Source of the DNA: Marinilabilia salmonicolor JCM 21150
GTDB lineage: Bacteria > Bacteroidota > Bacteroidia > Bacteroidales > Marinilabiliaceae
Assembly (NCBI RefSeq): GCF_000259075.1
Contig: NZ_AJKI01000021.1
Coordinates: 62,001 to 126,000, forward strand
Reading direction: 5' to 3'
Length of the DNA: 64,000 bases
Shown here: positions 16,867 to 23,808 of the stretch, in pieces
Layout of the letters: each line of letters begins with the position of its first letter
How positions within the stretch are numbered: position 1 is the first letter of the stretch
Notes under the pieces: generated by a model
Seen by the model: only the letters and a program-made list of their open reading frames with translations
What the model was told of the DNA's origin: nothing
Database searches by the model: none
Program-made: the position numbers and the translations under genes

Positions 16867-17710
16867 CGAAAGCCCCTTTTAAATGGTCAATCCATATCTT
16901 CACGACCTCATCATATTCTGCCAGTCCTTTCATCACAACATCCACATCAAATCCTTCAGTTTCAAGCTGCGATTTCCAGCTCTCCTTCTCCTCGCCTGCC
17001 ATATCGTTTTGGGCATGGTCACCAGCTACCGACATAAATGGAGTTAATGTCACTTTTTTAATATGCTGTTTTTTTAATTGTTTTATCACATTATCAAGTG
17101 AAGGGTATCCTTCCACAGTTGCCACATAATGGCGGTCAGACAAATCATTCAGATAATACTGAAATCCCGGATAATAGATATTGGCATCGTGATGGGTCCC
17201 ATGCCCCATAAGCACCACCGCCTCATCATCCAAAACTGGTAGTTGTTGCGTAAAAAAACGGGCCATACGCTGGAGATCCTCATGGTTACTTACCAGCGGA
17301 CGTCCCATGGTTGTTTTCCCACCCCTTTTTTGAATCCGGCTAAATCCTATAACAGTGTGTACCACATCATGAAATTCAGCCCCCGGAATAATATGCAGAG
17401 ACTGCGCTGCTATATGTGTATATCCGGCCTCTCCCATTTTTGCCAGCGCTTCGGAAGGCGAATCAATCGGAATGCCTTGTTTTGCCAGTTTCTTTCGAAT
17501 AAATCCGGAGGTATAAGCCCAGAAAACATCGATATCGGGCCAGTTTGTTTCGACCGCCGCTTCAATGTTATCAAAAACTTTCCGGGCTTCGGGATAACTG
17601 GTTCCAAAGGTGACCAGTAAAATACCTTTCTTCTGATTTTTAGTCTGCGCACTTGTTCCCATGCTAAATATCATTAGGGCGATTATGCCTATTAACAATA
17701 ACTTTTTCAT
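16856..17710 (-). CDS. cbiK: Sirohydrochlorin cobaltochelatase, CbiK type, with signal peptide
   Basis: CbiK inserts cobalt into sirohydrochlorin in the anaerobic B12 route. The chelatase region shows ILLVTFGTSYPEARKVFDNI, VFWAYTSGFIRKKLAKQG, IIPGAEFHD, LMGHGTHHDANIYYP and TPFMSVAGDHAQNDM; histidines in GHGTHH and GDHAQND correspond to metal-binding positions of the family. Unlike the usual cytoplasmic enzyme it begins MKKLLLIGIIALMIFSMGTS AQ, a Sec signal peptide with a likely cleavage after residue about 22, so it is predicted to be exported. It is placed between the TonB receptor and btuF, in the uptake part of the operon. Length 284. Confidence 0.9.
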   Translation of the reverse strand: MKKLLLIGIIALMIFSMGTSAQTKNQKKGILLVTFGTSYPEARKVFDNIEAAVETNWPDIDVFWAYTSGFIRKKLAKQGIPIDSPSEALAKMGEAGYTHIAAQSLHIIPGAEFHDVVHTVIGFSRIQKRGGKTTMGRPLVSNHEDLQRMARFFTQQLPVLDDEAVVLMGHGTHHDANIYYPGFQYYLNDLSDRHYVATVEGYPSLDNVIKQLKKQHIKKVTLTPFMSVAGDHAQNDMAGEEKESWKSQLETEGFDVDVVMKGLAEYDEVVKIWIDHLKGAFDEL

Positions 17711-17726
17711 TGGTTCCGTTTTTTTC

Positions 17727-19889
17727 TTATTCTGAGAAATTAATTCTCAACCCCATAAAAAAGGTGCGCCCCGGCGTTAAAGTTCCATAATGAGCCCCGA
17801 GCGGACTGTCATCCACATAATCAAAAACATTGTCAACTCCAGCAGACAGTTCAACTATCAAACTTCCCAAATTGGAGAAAGTATGATTGGTGGTAAAATT
17901 CCATAAATCATATCCTTTTGCGTTGGGATCTCCATCATAGAATTTTTCGTCCTGGATACGGCCAAAAATATTCGCATTCAGCGCGTAATTCTTCCAATGG
18001 TGATCATAAGCCAGTCTGATGTTACCACTATGCTCCGCAACACCCTCCAAACGAATATCATTGGTAAGGTTTCGGGCATTGACATAACTATATCCGCCGC
18101 CAAAAGAAAAACCAGCACCTGTCCGCACATCCAGTAACACATCAACACCCTCGGATCTGGCTTCTGAAATATTATCATGAATCCGCTCATTTTCCCCTTC
18201 CCCGTCAACATAATCAATCAGATTATCAACATTGATGCGGTAGGCTGATGCACTCAAAGAAACTTTCCGGGTGTTGTATTCAACACCGGCAGATAAATAC
18301 TCTGACTTCTGAGGATCCAGTTCGGTATTACCGAGGTAAACGCGTCCCCGCCTTTCATAATTGTAATAAAGTTCTTTGAGCGTAGGAGCTTTAAAACCTA
18401 AACCATACGTACTGCGAATATTGAAATTCCCAAGCTTGAAAAGTGCTGAAAGTTTAGGGGTAAAGGCACTACCAAACTCTTTATGATTGACGTACCGGAC
18501 ACCTGCCACCACATCCAAAACATCAAAAAACGTCATTTCATCCTGAGCATAAAGAGCCAGGGTATAAACATCAGCTTCTCCATCCACAAGACGGTCGGCC
18601 GATACCATTTTTTCATTCAGGTAATCAACGCCTACAGTCAGCGTGTTTTTAGATGATATGACATTCAGATACTTTAGTCGGGCATTATCCAGACGCTGAT
18701 CATTATTGATGGTCTTCTGATCTTTCAGAAAATCCCCATCCACATCATCATGATTGTACCGATAGTAATAAAGAAAATTATCGTGGTGATAATCAAAAGA
18801 AATATAATCTCTGCCATCCAACAGGTGTTTGGCTCCGGCTCCATAAGCCTCATCCTGATAGTAATAGCCATAATCAGCCACAGCTTGTTGTCGGAACATA
18901 TCCTTCTGATAATAGGTACCTCCGGCATAGAAATCCAGTTTTGGTGAAGCCGCAAATTCAAATTTTTGAGTTACCGTAAAGTCTTCATAAGCCTTCATGG
19001 TTTTCTCTTCTGTTTCAACCAATTCATCACCATCTTCTTCATATTTGCTGAGCTGCCAACCGTCGCTGCTTTTACGAGCAAAGGAGGTGTGAGAAGACAA
19101 TCTGCCGGCATCCACTTCCACCACATTATTTTGTTGCCAGGTATTATTTCCCCTGATACGAGTGGTGTTAGAAAAATGGCTTCTTTGTCTGGATTTCTTG
19201 GTGATAACATTCACAACACCGGCAATAGCATCGGAGCCATAAAGCAGTGATGAAGCTCCTTTCAGAATTTCGATACGTTCAATATTATCGGGATTGATTC
19301 GATTGAGGTCGATATTGCCACCAATATCCCCATAAAGTCGTTTCCCATCAATCAATACCACGATAAAATCGTTGCTCAATCCGTTAAGCTTCATAAAAGC
19401 TCCCATGGAACCGGGACTAAAGTCAAATGAAGGACTCAGACTCAGCATCAGGTCATTAAAATCGGTAGCTCCGACACTTTTCACCTCTTTGGAGGAAATG
19501 AGTTCTGTCGGGACAGGCGCATTTTTTAAATGGTGAGCAGTTCCTGTCCCGGTAACGACAACCTCTCCAAGATTGCTGGTTGATTCCTCCAGAGAAAAGT
19601 CCATTTCATTGCGACCTTCAACAATTTCAACATCCTGCCTGATTCTTTTAAATCCATTGAAAGAAACAATCAAAGAGTAATTTCCGGGCTTAATACTGTT
19701 AAATTCATAATGCCCCTTGTTGTTGGAAGCGGTCCCGGTATTGGTTCCTTTGAAATAAATGTTTGCCCCCGGCAGAGATTTGCCGGATTTACTGGTGGTG
19801 ATTTTTCCTGAAAGAGAGGTGCTTTGTGAATAGGCAGACATACCCATTCCCCATAATAAAACTACAATAGTCCAAAAAAATTTCTGCAT
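17727..19889 (-). CDS. btuB: TonB-dependent outer-membrane receptor, probable corrinoid importer (BtuB-like)
   Basis: The 720-residue protein has a signal peptide (to about residue 21), a carboxypeptidase-like regulatory domain (about 22-105, GKSLPGANIYFKGTNTGTAS), a plug (about 110-230, EVVVTGTGTAHHLKNAPVPT, LIDGKRLYGDIGGNIDLNRI, EILKGASSLLYGSDAIAGVV) and a beta-barrel ending in the aromatic-rich TPGRTFFMGLRINFSE. It is the first gene behind the cobalamin riboswitch, which is the main reason for assigning corrinoids as substrate. cbiK starts 17 bases after its stop. Confidence 0.88.
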   Translation of the reverse strand: MQKFFWTIVVLLWGMGMSAYSQSTSLSGKITTSKSGKSLPGANIYFKGTNTGTASNNKGHYEFNSIKPGNYSLIVSFNGFKRIRQDVEIVEGRNEMDFSLEESTSNLGEVVVTGTGTAHHLKNAPVPTELISSKEVKSVGATDFNDLMLSLSPSFDFSPGSMGAFMKLNGLSNDFIVVLIDGKRLYGDIGGNIDLNRINPDNIERIEILKGASSLLYGSDAIAGVVNVITKKSRQRSHFSNTTRIRGNNTWQQNNVVEVDAGRLSSHTSFARKSSDGWQLSKYEEDGDELVETEEKTMKAYEDFTVTQKFEFAASPKLDFYAGGTYYQKDMFRQQAVADYGYYYQDEAYGAGAKHLLDGRDYISFDYHHDNFLYYYRYNHDDVDGDFLKDQKTINNDQRLDNARLKYLNVISSKNTLTVGVDYLNEKMVSADRLVDGEADVYTLALYAQDEMTFFDVLDVVAGVRYVNHKEFGSAFTPKLSALFKLGNFNIRSTYGLGFKAPTLKELYYNYERRGRVYLGNTELDPQKSEYLSAGVEYNTRKVSLSASAYRINVDNLIDYVDGEGENERIHDNISEARSEGVDVLLDVRTGAGFSFGGGYSYVNARNLTNDIRLEGVAEHSGNIRLAYDHHWKNYALNANIFGRIQDEKFYDGDPNAKGYDLWNFTTNHTFSNLGSLIVELSAGVDNVFDYVDDSPLGAHYGTLTPGRTFFMGLRINFSE

Positions 19890-20018
19890 GGTTAAAATAA
19901 TTTTAATTAATTATTCCACCTTGCATCCATAATGATAAAGAAAAACATGCCGAACACGCGCGCGAATGTCCTAAACATATACTTCTATCCCGGAAGCAAA
20001 ATGTTAGATAAAACTCAT

Positions 20019-20272
20019 TCTGGCAGGTTTTCTGGCTCGCTCCGGTTTGAAAAGACCTTCCCGGAAACATTTTCAATTATCAATTACCAGTTATCAATTA
20101 CCAATGTTAAATTGTCAATTGATTATTGGTCACTGATTATTGCTTTTTGTTTCCAGTGGTAAAAGAGTTTTTTCAAACCACCATTAAAGAGCTTACAGCT
20201 GCGGGTACAGCTCCGGATTTACACCGGATTCCCTTTTATTACCTCCAAAGAGCTCAGAGGTAATCACCAAAA
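20019..20272 (-). promoter_or_regulatory. Cobalamin (AdoCbl) riboswitch
   Basis: On the minus strand the 5' part forms a stem ATTACCTC / GAGGTAAT (20262 to 20237), followed by GGGAATCCGGTGTAAATCCG and GAGCTGTACCCGCAGCTGTA, the core of the B12 riboswitch, then CCACTGG, a variable region, and CGGAGCGAGCCAGAAAACCT ending in GCC at about 20021. It precedes the TonB receptor by about 130 bases and should switch off expression of the uptake and synthesis genes when cobalamin is abundant. The variable arm between CCACTGG and GGGAAGG carries AT-rich repeats (TAATTGATAACTGGTAATTG). Confidence 0.95.
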
Positions 20273-20279
20273 TCGGGGA

Positions 20280-20287
20280 CAAATATA
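20280..20287 (-). promoter_or_regulatory. Promoter -7 box for the B12 locus
   Basis: The minus strand reads TATATTTG, a perfect match to the Bacteroidota -7 consensus TAnnTTTG. Transcription would start a few bases downstream, just at the 5' end of the riboswitch. A clear -33 TTG at the proper distance is not seen. Confidence 0.6.
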
Positions 20288-20469
20288 TTGATTATTTATC
20301 AATATGAAAGATTAAAGAAATGTTGACTTATTAAAAATAGAATGGACCAAAACAAATCTAACGCCCAGCTATCTCAAAATAATTCCTTGTGCTCCTAGCC
20401 TTTAACCTCAAATCATCATGCTTTTATATAATTTTTTGGTTCATCACAATTAATAGATACTTAAAATGG

Positions 20470-20640
20470 GTACGCCCCACCTCGGGGTCGATTTCAATAA
20501 TTTAAAACATGAGCTATAAAAATTTGACCCACTTACGGGGTCATGACTTTAAATTATAGCAGAGCGGAGCCTGAAGGGCTCCAATATTTATATAAATAAT
20601 TGGTAAAAGAATACCGACGCTGAAGGTGTCGAATTCTTAT
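20470..20640. repeat. Row of four small hairpins, two with identical TGAAG loops
   Basis: Hairpins are CCCC-ACCTC-GGGG (20475-20487), GACCC-ACTTACG-GGGTC (20526-20542), GGAGCC-TGAAG-GGCTCC (20566-20582) and GACGC-TGAAG-GTGTC (20616-20630). Stems differ while pairing is kept. No gene is present here. Confidence 0.55.
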
Positions 20641-20698
20641 AGTTTCCTGAAGCGATTTACTTTGGCATCAGTACACATATTTATTATGAAACTATTTA

Positions 20699-20930
20699 GG
20701 GGCTGCTGAAAAAGTCAGCAGGCCTATTTTAAATATATATTTTATTGTCCTTTTTGGCATTGCCCCAAAAAGAACGAAAAAAGTCTAGTCCGTTTAAACC
20801 TATCCGCCCGCGAAAGCCAAAATTTCCGGCCATTGCGCAAGGCCTTGAAAGTCGCCCATTTGGGCTTCCCGATATCCGCCGGCCCGGAAAACGGACAGGC
20901 CACCGCACCTTTTAAATAGGAAAAGTCGTT
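20699..20930 (+). repeat. Dispersed repeat family R1, copy b
   Basis: It starts with GGCTGCTGAAAAAGTCAGCA (hairpin), then TTTTTGG-CATTGCC-CCAAAAA, then the core CGCGAAAGCCAAAATTTCCG to CACCTTTTAAATAGG. This is an uninterrupted copy and shows the sequence into which the palindromic element of copy a inserted. It lies downstream of the GH31 gene and its terminator. The minus-strand frame across it is not taken as a gene. Confidence 0.85.
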
Positions 20931-21142
20931 TAGCCTAAAAATATTCTTTTGAACAGTGATATTTTGACTATTAATTACCACAGGTGCAGACTTCTTGAAA
21001 GATTTACTTGAAAAACCTTGCATTTTGAATGATGTTATTGGCTATAATTGATTTATTATTAATTCTTTGATTGTTTTTCAGCAAGCCTTATTTAAAAAAC
21101 TTTGCGTCTCTGCGTAAAATACTTTACGCATATTATTAAAAA

Positions 21143-21170
21143 AGCCCCGGCAAGAATTCCTGCCGGAGCT
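21143..21170 (-). terminator. Rho-independent terminator after the last xyloglucan-locus gene
   Basis: On the minus strand AGCTCCGGCA and TGCCGGGGCT form a 10-bp stem with a G-T wobble and an 8-base loop, followed by a run of T. It sits 37 bases after the GH31 stop. Confidence 0.85.
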
Positions 21171-21206
21171 TCACATTAAACAGATAACTGTATTAAAAAA
21201 TCTCGA

Positions 21207-23630
21207 TTACTTAACTGTGACACTCAGTTTTGCTTTCCCTCCCAGTGGATTTTCTTTTAACTCAAACGTTTCGCCTTTTAGTGATAGTTCCACTTGCTGT
21301 AATGTATTATCAGAAGGCAGACAAACCATGCCTTTGACCGATGTTGCATCGGCAACAAAGACTTTCAATTCCAGTTTAGACCAGTCCATTTGCATAGTTG
21401 ATTGGGCGAGTTTAATGTGCGGCACCACTGCGCCATCACGAACCAGCATCACCACGGGAACGTCACCGGCTTCAATTTTGTGCCATCCAGGTGTGTAACC
21501 TTTTCCAGACTGGTAATCGATCCACTTATGGTTTCCGGGTAGATATACATTGCGGGTATTCGTATTTTCAAAAATCGGAGCCACCAGAACATCCTGACCA
21601 AACAGATACTGATTATCCACAAGCCATGCACCAGGATCATCGGGATATTCCACAAATAGAGCGCGCATCATTGGCAGACCATTCTCTGCGGAATGTTTGG
21701 CCTGGGCATAAATGTAAGGCATCAGCTCATACCGCATATTCACCGCTTTTCGGAAAGCATCGGTAAAGTCCTCTCCGTATTCCCATGGTTCTTTTGGTGG
21801 GGCACCATGCGTGCGTGAATGCGAGGAGAGCAAACCAAAAGGCAGCCATCTGCGATACAAATCTTCAGGGGTTTTCAACACAAAGCCTCCTATGTCGTGA
21901 CTCCAGAAGGAGAAGCCGGACAGTCCCATGGACAAGCCCCCGCGAACAGTAGCCGACATGGCTGAATTGGTATTGGCAGGATCGCCACCCCAATGCAACG
22001 GCCATCGCTGACTGCCGGCCCACGTGCTGCGAGCCCACATGATTTGGTCACCGGTAACCTCTTTGGTAATATCGGCTACTGCTTTGTTGTACCTCAAAGG
22101 ATAAAGGTTGTGCTCATAAAAACCGGTTCGACCGTTGTAAAAAACCCCTTTGGCAGGAGCGGCCTCTCCAAAATCCACTTTTATGGCACCCACTCCCAGT
22201 TCTAGCAAACCTCTCAGTTTATTTTGATACCAGGAAACAGCTTTTGGATTGCTAAAGTCCAGAATGGCATCTTCAGTAGGAAGATTTCCCTTGTCGTTTT
22301 TTATGAATAGTCCTTTTTCGATAATCTCAGGGAAGAGTGTATTTTGTGGAACAAAGTAAGGCAATTGCCAGAGTGATGTATGAAAACCCTGATTTTTGAG
22401 GTCTTTTATCATTTTCCCTGCGTCATCGAAACGCGATTCCGAAAATTGATAATCGCATCGCCAGTCGGTTTCGAACCAACCGGTATCAAAATGAATCACA
22501 TCACAGGGAATTTCATATTTGCGGAGGTCATTTGCCACGTTGCGACCATCTTCTTCTGAAAAATAAGTGATGCGACTCATCCAAAGCCCAAACGACCACA
22601 GTGGAGGCATTTCAGGCTTTCCGGTTACATCGGTATAAGCATCCAGAACCTCCCTGGGGTCTCCCAAAAAAACAAACAAATCCAACGTTTCGTCACCGAC
22701 CATCAGAGAATTGGCACCACTGAAATATTTACCCACGTCGCAGGTAATTGGTGACGAAGTATGCATAAACATTCCGTAACCACGGCTACTCAGAAAAAAC
22801 GGGATGGGCTTGTAACTGGTTTCGTTCTGGGTACCGTTGGCATCATCTACCCACAGCACAACTTTCTGACCCCGCTTATCCAATTCGGTATATTGTTCTC
22901 CAAAACCGAAGATTTTTTCATCGGGCAAAAGATTAAAAGTTGCCGAAAAACTACGGCTGTAATCTGAGGCTCTGCGAACATACGAAAAAGGCATAACGGG
23001 CGTGTAAGTAGCCTCAGCATTGTCCACGTGATGATTGGTGCTGGTTAATAGTTTGCCCTTTTCATCATAGAACGAAACGCGCCAGGGATTTTCATCAATC
23101 ACCACAGCTCCAAATTGGCTGCTGTACCTGTGGCCTCCCTCAATTTTCTCATACTTCCAGGCATCGCTGGGTGGCATCTTATTATTGACGAGCATCATGG
23201 ATTCTCCATTGGCCACTTCGGGGCTCACAAAGCCGGACTGTGCCTGTAGTCGAACCGTCCGGGGAGAAACAAACTGCACAGAAAACGGGAGCGTAGGCGA
23301 CACTTCATATTCGGCTTCAGGAAACTCATTGGGTGTCACCGGACGCAAAACTCCCAGCATATTGTTAAAAGCCATACGGGTTTTGAACTCATACCGGTTG
23401 TAAACAATTTCTCCGGTACCGGTTTCCGGGTCAAAACTGACCATCTTATCGGCCAGATAATAAGTGTTTTTAAAACTGCGAAAATCATCACTGATATCCA
23501 CAGGTTCGTTACGAAGGCCCATTTCCTGGACCTGGGCGTTTACAGGCACCAGAATCAGTACTGACAGAAACAGTAAGGTAATCCTGGAAGAGGGTTTTGC
23601 CCATAATTGGAGAAAAGTTCTTTCTTTCAT
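21207..23630 (-). CDS. GH31 alpha-xylosidase-like glycosidase, secreted
   Basis: The 807-residue protein has a Sec signal peptide (LLFLSVLILVPVNAQ, cleavage near residue 31) and a GH31 catalytic barrel. VGAIKVDFGEAAP contains the nucleophile aspartate, and RWPLHWGGDPANTNSAM the acid/base aspartate; DVIHFDTGWFETDWRCDY and WSHDIGGF are further subsite motifs. The pattern KVDFGE plus HWGGD is that of YicI-type alpha-xylosidases, which remove the terminal alpha-1,6-xylose of xyloglucan oligosaccharides. I chose the ATG at 23630; a GTG at 23681 in frame would add residues before an already complete signal peptide. It is the last gene of the locus. Substrate is inferred. Confidence 0.88.
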   Translation of the reverse strand: MKERTFLQLWAKPSSRITLLFLSVLILVPVNAQVQEMGLRNEPVDISDDFRSFKNTYYLADKMVSFDPETGTGEIVYNRYEFKTRMAFNNMLGVLRPVTPNEFPEAEYEVSPTLPFSVQFVSPRTVRLQAQSGFVSPEVANGESMMLVNNKMPPSDAWKYEKIEGGHRYSSQFGAVVIDENPWRVSFYDEKGKLLTSTNHHVDNAEATYTPVMPFSYVRRASDYSRSFSATFNLLPDEKIFGFGEQYTELDKRGQKVVLWVDDANGTQNETSYKPIPFFLSSRGYGMFMHTSSPITCDVGKYFSGANSLMVGDETLDLFVFLGDPREVLDAYTDVTGKPEMPPLWSFGLWMSRITYFSEEDGRNVANDLRKYEIPCDVIHFDTGWFETDWRCDYQFSESRFDDAGKMIKDLKNQGFHTSLWQLPYFVPQNTLFPEIIEKGLFIKNDKGNLPTEDAILDFSNPKAVSWYQNKLRGLLELGVGAIKVDFGEAAPAKGVFYNGRTGFYEHNLYPLRYNKAVADITKEVTGDQIMWARSTWAGSQRWPLHWGGDPANTNSAMSATVRGGLSMGLSGFSFWSHDIGGFVLKTPEDLYRRWLPFGLLSSHSRTHGAPPKEPWEYGEDFTDAFRKAVNMRYELMPYIYAQAKHSAENGLPMMRALFVEYPDDPGAWLVDNQYLFGQDVLVAPIFENTNTRNVYLPGNHKWIDYQSGKGYTPGWHKIEAGDVPVVMLVRDGAVVPHIKLAQSTMQMDWSKLELKVFVADATSVKGMVCLPSDNTLQQVELSLKGETFELKENPLGGKAKLSVTVK

Positions 23631-23692
23631 AGACTCTTTAATTTTTAGTAAGAAGCTAAATTTGTTTAATGATTTATCCACAAATCAGAAAA

Positions 23693-23739
23693 AAAGGGAT
23701 GAACTGAAAGCCAATAAATGTCTCTCACCTCATCCCTTT
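23693..23739 (-). terminator. Possible terminator between GH2 and GH31 genes
   Basis: On the minus strand AAAGGGATGA and TCATCCCTTT form a perfect 10-bp stem with a 27-base loop followed by further T residues. The long loop makes it weaker; it may reduce read-through into the GH31 gene. Confidence 0.5.
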
Positions 23740-23808
23740 CTCATAAATTCCGGTTACAGGAAAAAGCAAAGCTTTAACACACTCCCGGAAGACTTAATAT
23801 ACAAATAT

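Noticed and set aside
20742-21023. Minus-strand frame of 93 codons across repeat copy b, with a similar frame in copy c (26794-26979)
   Set aside because: The peptides resemble each other only because the DNA repeat is the same; starts differ, the frame is broken in copies a and d, and there is no known domain.
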